Shown here: positions 43,282 through 50,538 of the stretch, piece after piece | Layout: each line of letters starts with the position of its first letter | Position numbering within the stretch: position 1 is the first letter of the stretch | Assembly (NCBI GenBank): GCA_958295975.1 | Contig: OY282446.1 | Span: 2,209,289 to 2,273,288 of the forward strand | Source: Tepidiformaceae bacterium | GTDB taxonomy: Bacteria > Chloroflexota > Dehalococcoidia > Tepidiformales > Tepidiformaceae | Length of the DNA: 64,000 bases | Direction: 5' to 3' | Program-made: the position numbers and the translations under genes | The notes under the pieces: model-generated | Seen by the model: the letters and a program-made list of their open reading frames with translations, nothing else | Told to the model about the DNA's origin: nothing | Databases searched by the model: none

Positions 43282-43283
43282 GC

Positions 43284-43748
43284 TCAGCCGTCCCCGTCCA
43301 GCGCGCGCAGGGCCTCGAGCGCATGGGGCGCGTGCCCTTCGAGGTCGCGCATGTCCACGTAGGCGTCGCGCAGCACGCGCTCCTGGTCGATGACGAAGGT
43401 GGCGCGCATGTGGAACCCGAACTCCTCGTTGAGCACGCCATAGGCGTGGCCCGCGGCGTTCTTCGGGAAATCGGAGAGCAGGGGGAACTCCAGCCCCAGC
43501 TTCTCCTGGAACTCGCCCGCGGCGGCGAAGGAATCGACGCTCACGCCCAGCACCTGGGCGTTGGCCTCCGCGAACGCATCCGTATGCGTGCGGAAGCTCG
43601 TCATCTCCGCGCTTCAGCCGCCCGTGAAGGCCAGCGGATAGAACGCCAGCACGAGGCGCTTGCCGGGGAAGGAGTCGAGCGTGATCTCCTCGCGGTCCTT
43701 GTTCAGCAGCGTGAAGGGCGGGGCCGGTTCGCCGGTGGTGGGGGTCAT
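43284..43748 (-). CDS. AhpE-like peroxiredoxin with in-frame UGA at the peroxidatic position (probable selenoprotein)
   Basis: The frame runs from the ATG at 43748 through 155 codons, with one TGA at codon 45 (plus strand 43614-43616). Before it is LAFYPLAFTGG and after it SAEMTSFR. AhpE-type peroxiredoxins have PLAFTG-x-C at exactly this place, so UGA replaces the peroxidatic Cys. The remainder is a complete thioredoxin-fold peroxiredoxin (FPLLSDFPKNAAGHAYGVLNEE, ATFVIDQERVLRDAYVD). No resolving Cys is visible, so it is one-Sec with an outside reductant. A hairpin at 43568-43593 fits a bacterial SECIS. Read without Sec it would look like two fragments. The selA/B/C/D genes are not in the window. 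Confidence 0.88.
43568..43593 (-). promoter_or_regulatory. Candidate bacterial SECIS hairpin
   Basis: In the mRNA, bases 24-49 counted from the UGA form CCGC, then ACGCAU-ACGG-AUGCGU, then a UC bulge and GCGG. This is a 10-bp stem with a two-base bulge and an ACGG loop about 34 bases from the UGA. Known bSECIS elements put the loop within about 16-37 bases. The loop sequence is not the E. coli one. Confidence 0.5.
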
Positions 43749-43767
43749 GCCTGTGCCTCCCGCGGGG

Positions 43768-44574
43768 CTAGTAGCCCCGGAAGTTGGGCTCGCGCTTCTC
43801 CGTGAAGGCGCGCGGACCCTCCCGCGCGTCCTCCGTGGATTGCGCCAGCGTCATCGCCATCTGCGCGAAATCGAGGTGCTCGTCGAAGGTCAGGTGGGCC
43901 GAGCGGTAGACCAGCTTCTTGGCCAGCTGGATGGCCGTGGCCGGGCCCCGCGCCAGCGCGCGGGCGAACTCGCGCGTGCGCTCCAGCAGCTCGTCCGCCG
44001 GGTGCACGGCGCTCACGTAGCCGATGCGAAGCGCCTCCTCCGCGCCGAACAGCTCGCCGCTCCAGATCAGCTCCAGCGCTTTGGCCGTGCCCACGATGCG
44101 CGGCAGCGTCCACGCGCCCCCGTCGCCGGGGATGAGACCCATGCGCACGTAGGCCATGCCGAAGCGCGCCCGCTCGCCGGCGAAGCGGATGTCGGCCATG
44201 GAGGCCATGTCCATGCCCGCGCCCACCGCCGCGCCGTTGACCGCCGCGAGGTAGGGCTTCTCCAGCTGGATGAGGGCGCGGGGGATGGGGTGCACGCGAT
44301 CGCGCAGGCTGTGGCGCCGCTGCGCCACCGTCTCCTCCGTGCGCAGCACGCCCTCGCCGCCCGCCTCCCGCGCCACGTCCATGCCGCTGCAGAAGCCGCG
44401 CCCCGCGCCCGTGAGGATGATGGCGCGCACGCCGCCGTCGGCGTCCGACCGCTCGATGGCGTCGAGCCACTCGCGCAGCATCAGGTCGTCGAAGGCGTTG
44501 AGCCGTTCGGGGCGGTTGAGCGTGATCGTGGCCACGCCCTCCGCCACGTCGTAGAGGATGCGCTCGTACTCCAT
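43768..44574 (-). CDS. Enoyl-CoA hydratase/isomerase family protein
   Basis: The 268-residue crotonase-fold protein has ATITLNRPERLNAFDDLM, the oxyanion pair in GAGRGFCSGMDV and AAVNGAAVGAGMDMA, and the catalytic acidic region around MGLIPGDGGAWTLPRIVG. It hydrates 2-enoyl-CoA in beta-oxidation or related acyl-CoA routes. A TAGAAT box ends seven bases before the ATG at 44574, so the operon may be leaderless. It is followed 19 bases later by the selenocysteine peroxiredoxin and then an acyl-CoA dehydrogenase. Confidence 0.92.
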   Translation of the reverse strand: MEYERILYDVAEGVATITLNRPERLNAFDDLMLREWLDAIERSDADGGVRAIILTGAGRGFCSGMDVAREAGGEGVLRTEETVAQRRHSLRDRVHPIPRALIQLEKPYLAAVNGAAVGAGMDMASMADIRFAGERARFGMAYVRMGLIPGDGGAWTLPRIVGTAKALELIWSGELFGAEEALRIGYVSAVHPADELLERTREFARALARGPATAIQLAKKLVYRSAHLTFDEHLDFAQMAMTLAQSTEDAREGPRAFTEKREPNFRGY

Positions 44575-44618
44575 GCGCGCGATTCTACGGGATGGCGGCG
44601 GGCGGGGCGCTCGCAAAA

Positions 44619-44652
44619 CCGGTCCCCGGAGGCGAGCGCCTCCGGGGACCGG
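44619..44652 (-). terminator. Perfect long hairpin with T run on the minus strand
   Basis: CCGGTCCCCGGAGG pairs perfectly with 44639-44652 around a six-base loop that can itself pair. On the minus strand the stem is followed by TTTT. It lies between divergent genes, so it would stop transcripts running antisense from the surface-protein side or act ahead of the hydratase promoter. Confidence 0.55.
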
Positions 44653-44726
44653 CTGTACAGGGAACCTCCCCGTAGCGCACGATGGGCGATAACAGCGGCG
44701 CCGGGCCGTTCGTGTGGAGGAAGGCC

Positions 44727-45578
44727 ATGAAGCAGATCGTCGTCGCCATCCTCGCGGTGGTCGTGGTCGCTGGCGTCGCTGGCGCGGCCATCGCGCAGCC
44801 GGAACGCACGGCCAGCGTGGAGGTGCGCGTCTGGCAGGACGTGCGCGACGACCTCGCCCTCTACGTCAGCGCGCGTCCGGCGGGCGGCAGCTGGCGCGCG
44901 CTCGGCACCATCCCCCTTGACATGAGCGGCCTCAGCCGGTCGGGGCGCTACCGCTACGGCGACATCGCCCTGGCCGTGCCCCTCCCCGACGGCCCCGCCG
45001 CCGACGTGGAGGTGCGCGTCTGGCAGGACGTGCGCGACGACCTCGCCCTCTACGTCAGCGCGCGTCCGGCGGGCGGCAGCTGGCGCGCGCTCGGCACCAT
45101 CCCCCTCGACATGAGCGGCCTCAGCCAGTCGGGGCGCTACCGCTATGGCGACATCGCCCTGGCAGTGCCCCTCCCCGACGCGCCCACGCCCACGCCGACC
45201 CCAACGCCAACCCCGACCCCGACGCCCACCCCGACGCCGGTTCCCACCGCGACGCCGACGCCGACACCAACGCCCTCGCCCGCCGTCTGCGAGCGGCCCG
45301 AGGACGGCGGCAGGCTGCCCCCCGCCGTCTTCAACGGCGTCGCGCGCATCGACGGGCGCCACGCCCGGCCCGGCGCGACCGTCACGGCCACGGTCGGCGA
45401 GACCTGCTGCGCCAGCGCGAGCGTGGACGCGAACGGCGCCTACATGCTGCAGGTTCCGTCCAGCTGCGGCGCGGCGGGCGCCACCGTGACCTTCGCCGTG
45501 GGCGGCCTCCCCGCCGCCGAGACGGGCGTCTGGAGCAACCTCGCGCTGAACCGCCTGGACCTGAGCGCGAGCCGGTAG
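44727..45578 (+). CDS. Exported protein with duplicated N-terminal module, Pro-Thr linker and Ig/CnaB-like domain
   Basis: The 283-residue product has a signal peptide (IVVAILAVVVVAGVAGAAIA). Two near-identical 63-residue modules follow (VEVRVWQDVRDDLALYVSAR, GGSWRALGTIPLDMSGL, YRYGDIALAVPLPD). A PTPTPTP linker comes next, then a C-terminal domain with VARIDGRHARPGATVTATVG and MLQVPSSCGAAGATVTF. It is a paralogue of 33079-34182, which has one module and a longer C-terminus. GGAGGAAG precedes the ATG. The ligand is unknown. The repeat is so conserved at DNA level that the duplication must be recent. Confidence 0.78.
   Translation: MKQIVVAILAVVVVAGVAGAAIAQPERTASVEVRVWQDVRDDLALYVSARPAGGSWRALGTIPLDMSGLSRSGRYRYGDIALAVPLPDGPAADVEVRVWQDVRDDLALYVSARPAGGSWRALGTIPLDMSGLSQSGRYRYGDIALAVPLPDAPTPTPTPTPTPTPTPTPTPVPTATPTPTPTPSPAVCERPEDGGRLPPAVFNGVARIDGRHARPGATVTATVGETCCASASVDANGAYMLQVPSSCGAAGATVTFAVGGLPAAETGVWSNLALNRLDLSASR
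44817..45179 (+). repeat. Tandem 189-bp duplication inside the surface-protein gene
   Basis: Bases 44817-44990 recur at 45006-45179 with only a handful of differences (for example CTTGAC/CTCGAC and CCGGTC/CCAGTC). The period of 189 bases keeps the frame. Confidence 0.92.
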
Positions 45579-45624
45579 GGCGGCGGGGGCGCGCTGAGGC
45601 CGTATCATTCACGGAGACGGAGCC

Positions 45625-45876
45625 ATGTCGACGAAAACGAAGCTGACGGTCACCATCGACGCCGAGGTGCTCCCGCGTGCCAGGGACTACGCCCGCTCGC
45701 ACGGCGTGTCCCTCTCCTCGGTCGTCGAGCGGGCGCTGCGGGAAGTGACGGCGGACGAACCTTCGCCGGAAGAAGCGGGGGCCGCTTTCGTGGCCCGCTG
45801 GCGGGGCGTGCTCCAGCCGTCGGACCTGGACGGCGACCCGCGCCACGAGTACCTGGCGCGGAAGTACCTCGCGTAG
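45625..45876 (+). CDS. Ribbon-helix-helix antitoxin (module B)
   Basis: The 83-residue protein has an N-terminal ribbon-helix-helix pattern (KLTVTIDAEVLPRARDYARS, then SLSSVVERALREV). Its toxin-binding tail, ARWRGVLQPSDLDGDPRHEY, matches the tail of the module A antitoxin. It lies seven bases before its PIN toxin. The first half should bind the operator, the tail the toxin. Confidence 0.83.
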   Translation: MSTKTKLTVTIDAEVLPRARDYARSHGVSLSSVVERALREVTADEPSPEEAGAAFVARWRGVLQPSDLDGDPRHEYLARKYLA

Positions 45877-45883
45877 CCGTCCG

Positions 45884-46291
45884 GTGCTCCTCGACTCCGA
45901 CGTTCTCATTGATGTCGCGCTGGAACGGGATCCGCACCTCGGTCCATCCTCCGAGTTGCTCATCCTGATCGCCCGGCGGCGCGCGCCCGCCTTCGTGGCG
46001 TGGCACAGCCTCTCCAACATCCACTACATCGTGGCCCGCGCGCGCGGGCAGCAGGAGGCCCGCCGGTTCATCGCGGACCTGCTGCGCTTCACCGAAGTGG
46101 CGGAGACCGGCACGGAAGACCTGCGCCACGCCCTCGACCTGCCCATGGCGGACTTCGAGGACGCGCTGCAGGCGGCAGCGGCCCGCGCCTGCGGGGCGCG
46201 CCACATCGTGACGCGCAACGTGGCGGACTTCGCGCGCTCGCCCATCCCCGCGATCACGCCCGCCGAGGCCCTCGCGCGGCTCGCGCGCTGA
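45884..46291 (+). CDS. vapC: PIN-domain toxin, VapC-like (module B)
   Basis: The 135-residue PIN RNase starts at a GTG and reads MLLDSDVLIDVALERDPH. DFEDALQAAAARACGARHIV and TRNVADFARSP follow, so all acidic positions are kept. It is nearly the same length and highly similar to module A at 38870. Both modules probably came from one ancestor by duplication or repeated transfer. Confidence 0.87.
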   Translation: MLLDSDVLIDVALERDPHLGPSSELLILIARRRAPAFVAWHSLSNIHYIVARARGQQEARRFIADLLRFTEVAETGTEDLRHALDLPMADFEDALQAAAARACGARHIVTRNVADFARSPIPAITPAEALARLAR

Positions 46292-46316
46292 GCGCTCCCC
46301 AAGCCGAGCGCTGGCG

Positions 46317-46322
46317 TATACT
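46317..46322 (+). promoter_or_regulatory. -10 element (TATACT), leaderless start
   Basis: TATACT ends six bases before the ATG at 46329. Confidence 0.55.
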
Positions 46323-46328
46323 GGCGGC

Positions 46329-46682
46329 ATGGCGGACACGCTCGCGGTCAAGAAACGGCTCACCGCGTCCGGGTTCTCGGAGATGCAGGCCGAGGCCATG
46401 GTCGAGGCCATCGCCGACATGCGCGACGATCTGGCCACGCGCTCCGACCTGCAGGCGGAGTCGGCGGCGCTTCGGACCGAGATGGCGGCGCTCCGCTCCG
46501 ACATGCAGGCCGGGATGGCGGAGTTCCGGACCGAGATGACGGCCCTGCGCTCTGACATGACGGACCTGCGCTCCGACATGCAGGAGATGGAGCTGCGGCT
46601 CACCATCCGCATCGGCGCGGCCGTCGGTGCCGCGTCCATCGTCACCGTCGGCGTGCTCGGCGCCCTGATCGCGCTCCTGTAG
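46329..46682 (+). CDS. Coiled-coil protein with C-terminal membrane helix (CCDC90/DUF1640-like)
   Basis: The 117-residue product has a short N-terminal region (AVKKRLTASGFSEMQAEAMV). Heptad-like repeats follow, with recurring LRTEMAALRSDMQ, FRTEMTALRSDMT and LRSDMQEMELRL. A hydrophobic helix (IGAAVGAASIVTVGVLGALI) ends the chain. This is the layout of the CCDC90/DUF1640 family: a membrane-tethered trimeric coiled coil. The specific role is unknown. It often travels with mobile or accessory genes, and here it follows a toxin-antitoxin module. Confidence 0.72.
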   Translation: MADTLAVKKRLTASGFSEMQAEAMVEAIADMRDDLATRSDLQAESAALRTEMAALRSDMQAGMAEFRTEMTALRSDMTDLRSDMQEMELRLTIRIGAAVGAASIVTVGVLGALIALL

Positions 46683-46713
46683 CCCGCGCGCGGCTCGCGG
46701 CGGGCGCGCCCGC

Positions 46714-46719
46714 TACACT
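46714..46719 (+). promoter_or_regulatory. -10 element of uvrC (TACACT), leaderless start
   Basis: TACACT ends six bases before the uvrC GTG at 46726. Confidence 0.55.
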
Positions 46720-46725
46720 GGAGCC

Positions 46726-48603
46726 GTGGCCGCCGCCGTCCCGTCCGAACGCCTGCGAAAGCAGATCGAGGCGCTGCCCGCGCGCCCCGGCGTCTACCTC
46801 ATGCGCGACGCGAAGGGCGCGGTCATCTACGTGGGCAAGGCCGCGCGCCTGCGGGACCGCGTGCGTTCCTACTTCGGCTCGCCCCGCAGCCTCGAGCCCA
46901 AGACCCGCGCCCTGCGCGCCGACATCGAGGATTTCGAGTACATCGTCTGCGCCAACGCGGGCGAGGCGCTCATCCTCGAGGCCACGCTGATCAAGCGCCA
47001 CCAGCCCTTCTTCAACATCCGCCTGAAGGACGACAAGCGCTACCCCTACCTGCGCATCGACGTGCAGAACCCGTGGCCGCGCGTGGCCATCACGCGCCGC
47101 ATCGGCAAGGACGGGGCGCGCTACTTCGGCCCCTACGCCAGCGCCGGCTCCGTGCGCTCCACGCTCGACCTGCTGAAGAAGCTCTTCCCCTACCGCTCCT
47201 GCACGAAGGAGATCACGGGGCGGGACCCGCGCCCCTGCCTCGACTACTACATCAAGCGCTGCATCGCCCCCTGCACGGCCTACTGCACGGAGGAGGAGTA
47301 CGCCGAGGTGATCGCCCAGATCATCCTCTTCCTCGAGGGCAAGGCGGGCGACGTGCTGGACCGCCTGCGCGCGAGCATGGAGGCCGCCGCCGGGGCCCTC
47401 GACTACGAGCGCGCGGCCATGCTGCGCGACCAGATGCGCGCCATCGAACGCACCGTCGAGCGCCAGATGCTCTCCACCACGAGGCGCGAGGAGCTGGACG
47501 TGTACGGCCTCGCGCGCGAGGGCGACCGCGCCTGCGTGCAGGTGTTCTTCGTGCGCGGCACGCAGATGACGGGCCGCGACCACTTCGTGCTCGAGGGCGT
47601 GACCGGCGAATCCGACGAGGCCGTGCTCGGCAGCCTGCTCCAGCAGTACTACGAGAGCGCGCAGTCCATCCCGCGGCTGGTGGCGCTACCCATCGAGCCG
47701 CAGGGGCGCGAGGCGCTGGAGGCCATGCTCGCGGAGAAACGCGGCTCGGCGGTCGAGATTCGCGCGGCGCGGCGCGGCGAGAAGCGCCGTCTGGTGGAGA
47801 TGGCGCAGGAGAACGCCGCCGAGGCCCTCGCCGTGCTCAGGGTGCGCTGGCTGAGCGATCGCACGAAGACGGCGACGGCGCTGGAGGAGCTGCGCGAGGA
47901 GCTCTCCCTGCCCGACGTTCCCGCCCGCATCGAATGTTATGACAACTCGAACATCCAGGGATCGAGCCCCGTCGCGAGCATGGTCGTGTTCCGCGACGGC
48001 CAGCCCGCGCCGCGCGAATACCGCAAGTTCCGCATCCGGACGGTGGAGGGCGCGGACGATTTCGCCACCATGCGCGAGGTGCTGCGCCGCCGCTTCAAAC
48101 GCGCCGCCAAACGCATCGGGGAACGCGCCCTCGAAACGGGCGGGAGCGACGCCCCCGCGGCGGACGAAGACGCCTGGGAGCTGCCCGACCTCGTCATCGT
48201 GGACGGGGGCAGGGGACAGCTGCAGGCCGCCGTCGGGGTCATGCGCGAGCTCGGCGTCTACCACATCCCCGCCGTGGGGCTGGCCAAGCGCCACGAGGAG
48301 CTGTTCGCGCCGGGCGAGGATGCCCCCGTCGTGCTGCCGCGCGGCTCGGAGGCGCTCTACCTCGTGCAGCGCGTGCGCGACGAGGCCCACCGCTTCGCCG
48401 TGACCTACCACCGCCAGGTGCGGCGCAAGGCCGCCACCGCCAGCGTCCTCGACGCCGTGCCCGGCGTGGGCCCGCGGCGCAAGCGCGCCCTGCTGCGCAA
48501 GTTCGGCTCGCTCCGGGCCGTGCGCGAGGCCGCCGTGGACGACATCGCCAGCACGCCGGGCTACACGCGCGCCCTCGCCGAGCGCGTGAAGGAGCACGTG
48601 TAG
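46726..48603 (+). CDS. uvrC: UvrABC system subunit C
   Basis: UvrC makes the 3' and 5' incisions of nucleotide-excision repair. The 625-residue protein has the GIY-YIG nuclease (PGVYLMRDAKGAVIYVGKA), a Cys-containing segment (CIAPCTAYCTEEEY), the UvrB-binding UVR region (LDYERAAMLRDQMRAIE), the RNase H-like nuclease (ECYDNSNIQGSSPVASMVVF) and a helix-hairpin-helix end (VPGVGPRRKRALLRKFGS). The GTG at 46726 gives the expected start. The stop is directly followed by hyuA. Confidence 0.97.
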   Translation: MAAAVPSERLRKQIEALPARPGVYLMRDAKGAVIYVGKAARLRDRVRSYFGSPRSLEPKTRALRADIEDFEYIVCANAGEALILEATLIKRHQPFFNIRLKDDKRYPYLRIDVQNPWPRVAITRRIGKDGARYFGPYASAGSVRSTLDLLKKLFPYRSCTKEITGRDPRPCLDYYIKRCIAPCTAYCTEEEYAEVIAQIILFLEGKAGDVLDRLRASMEAAAGALDYERAAMLRDQMRAIERTVERQMLSTTRREELDVYGLAREGDRACVQVFFVRGTQMTGRDHFVLEGVTGESDEAVLGSLLQQYYESAQSIPRLVALPIEPQGREALEAMLAEKRGSAVEIRAARRGEKRRLVEMAQENAAEALAVLRVRWLSDRTKTATALEELREELSLPDVPARIECYDNSNIQGSSPVASMVVFRDGQPAPREYRKFRIRTVEGADDFATMREVLRRRFKRAAKRIGERALETGGSDAPAADEDAWELPDLVIVDGGRGQLQAAVGVMRELGVYHIPAVGLAKRHEELFAPGEDAPVVLPRGSEALYLVQRVRDEAHRFAVTYHRQVRRKAATASVLDAVPGVGPRRKRALLRKFGSLRAVREAAVDDIASTPGYTRALAERVKEHV

Positions 48604-50538
48604 ATGCCTCAGGCGGACGGCGTCCTCGGCGTGGACGTGGGCGGCACCTTCACCGATTTCGCGGCCATCGGCGACGGCGGCGTGCGCGTCTGGAAGCGGC
48701 TCTCCACTCCCGCCGCGCCCGAGGAGGCCGTGCTGGCGGGGGCTGGCGGAGGCGCGGCGCAGCTCGCCCACGGCAGCACCGTGGCCACCAACGCCCTGCT
48801 CGAACGGCGCGGGCCGCGCACCCTGCTGGCGACCACGGAGGGCTTCCGCGACCTGCTCGAAATCCGGCGGCAGGAGCGCCCCGCGCTCTACGACCTCGAA
48901 CCGCGCCGCCGCCCGCACGTGGTCGCCCGCGGCGACGCCATCGCCGTGCGCGAGCGCGTGGGCGCGGACGGCGCGGTGGTCGAGCCCCTCGCCGAGGCCG
49001 AGGTGGCGCGCGTGGTGACGGAGGCGCGCGCGCGCGGCGCCGAGGCCGTCGCCGTCTGCCTGCTGTTCTCCTGGCTGCGCCCGGAGCACGAGGCGCGGCT
49101 GGCGGCGGCCCTGCGCGCGGCGGGCCTCGCCGTGAGCGCCTCCCACGAGGCCCTGCCCGAGCACCGCGAGTACGAGCGCGCCAGCACGACCGCCGTCAAC
49201 GTCTTCCTGCAGCCCGTCGTGCGGCGCTACCTCGGCGGGCTGGAGGCGCGCTTCCCCGGCCTGCGCGTGATGCACTCGGCGGGCGGCCTCGCCAGCGCCG
49301 CCGCCGCGGGCGAACGGCCCGTCTCCATGGTGGCCAGCGGCCCCGCCGGGGGCGTGCTCGGCGCGCTGGCGGCGGCGCGCGCGGCGGGCCATGAGCACGT
49401 CGTCACCTTCGACATGGGCGGCACGAGCACCGACGTGTCGCTCTGCCCGGGCGGGCCGCGCTACCGCTCCGACGCCGAGATCGACGGCCTCGCCCTGCGC
49501 ACGCCCATGATCGACCTCGTCACCGTGGGCGCGGGCGGCGGCTCCATCGCGGCGCTCGACGCGGGCGGCGCCATGACCGTCGGGCCGCGCAGCGCGGGCG
49601 CCGACCCCGGCCCCGCCTGCTACGGGCGGGGCACGCTCCCGACCGTTTCCGACGCCAACCTCGCGCTGGGCCGCCTGCGCCCCGACGTCCCCCTCGGCGG
49701 GGCCGTCGCGCCCGACCTCGACCGGGCGCGCGCGGCCCTCGCCGCGCTGGGCGAACCGGTGGCCGCCGCCGCCGCCGTGGTGGAGGTGGCGAACGCGACG
49801 ATGGCCCGCGCCCTGCGCCGCGTGAGCCTCGAACGCGGCTACGACCCCGCCGATTTCACGCTCGTGGCCTTCGGCGGCGCGGGCCCGCTCCACGCCTGCG
49901 AACTGGCGGCCCAGACCGGCATCGCGCGCGTGCTCGTGCCCCGCCACGCGGGCGTGCTCTCCGCCATCGGCATCGCCGCCGCGCCGGAGGCGGTCGAGCG
50001 CGGCCAGGGCCTGCTCCTCGCGCTCGACGCGGACGCCGCCGAACCCGTGCGCGCGACGGCGGCGGCGCTGGAGGCGCGGGCCGCGGACGGCCTGCGCGCG
50101 GGCGGGAGCGCGCTGGCCGCGCTCTCCTGGGCCGCGGACGCGCGTTACGCGGGGCAGGCGCACGAGCTGCGCGTGGCCGTGGAGCAGCCCGCGCCGGACG
50201 CCATCGCCGCCGCCTTCCACGCCGCCCACGAGCGCGAGTACGGCTTCGCCGCGCGCGCACGGCCCGTCGAGCTGGTCGCCCTGCGCTGCCGCGCCGAGGG
50301 CCCCGCGCGCCCCCTGCCCCCCGCCGCGGAGACGGGCGCGGGCGATCCCGACGCCATCGTCCCCATCGCGCTCGGCGACGGGACGCGCGCCGTGCACGCC
50401 CCCCGCGCGGCGCTGGCGGCGGGCGCGGCGCTCGACGGCCCCGCCGTCGTCACGCAGCCGGACGCGACCTGCTACGTGCCGCCGGAGTGGCGCGCGACGG
50501 CGGACGCCGCCGGGAACCTGGAGCTGACGCCGCGATGA
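48604..50538 (+). CDS. hyuA: Hydantoinase/oxoprolinase subunit A
   Basis: The 644-residue protein has the actin-like ATPase start GVDVGGTFTDFA, HGSTVATNALLER, the metal/ATP region DMGGTSTDVSLCPGG and GAGGGSIAALDAGGA, plus a C-terminal domain of the acetone carboxylase/oxoprolinase type. With subunit B it opens cyclic amides such as 5-oxoproline or hydantoins using ATP. It starts right at the uvrC stop codon. The substrate cannot be told from sequence. Confidence 0.92.
   Translation: MPQADGVLGVDVGGTFTDFAAIGDGGVRVWKRLSTPAAPEEAVLAGAGGGAAQLAHGSTVATNALLERRGPRTLLATTEGFRDLLEIRRQERPALYDLEPRRRPHVVARGDAIAVRERVGADGAVVEPLAEAEVARVVTEARARGAEAVAVCLLFSWLRPEHEARLAAALRAAGLAVSASHEALPEHREYERASTTAVNVFLQPVVRRYLGGLEARFPGLRVMHSAGGLASAAAAGERPVSMVASGPAGGVLGALAAARAAGHEHVVTFDMGGTSTDVSLCPGGPRYRSDAEIDGLALRTPMIDLVTVGAGGGSIAALDAGGAMTVGPRSAGADPGPACYGRGTLPTVSDANLALGRLRPDVPLGGAVAPDLDRARAALAALGEPVAAAAAVVEVANATMARALRRVSLERGYDPADFTLVAFGGAGPLHACELAAQTGIARVLVPRHAGVLSAIGIAAAPEAVERGQGLLLALDADAAEPVRATAAALEARAADGLRAGGSALAALSWAADARYAGQAHELRVAVEQPAPDAIAAAFHAAHEREYGFAARARPVELVALRCRAEGPARPLPPAAETGAGDPDAIVPIALGDGTRAVHAPRAALAAGAALDGPAVVTQPDATCYVPPEWRATADAAGNLELTPR

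Noticed and set aside
43284-43604. Truncated 106-residue peroxiredoxin starting at an internal ATG
   Set aside because: It would lack the catalytic residue and the first strand. The upstream 44 codons are in the same frame and complete the fold if UGA is read as Sec.
45181-45290. Repeats of CCGACGCCC type that look like a tandem array or CRISPR
   Set aside because: They encode the Pro-Thr linker of a surface protein; there are no spacers or cas genes.
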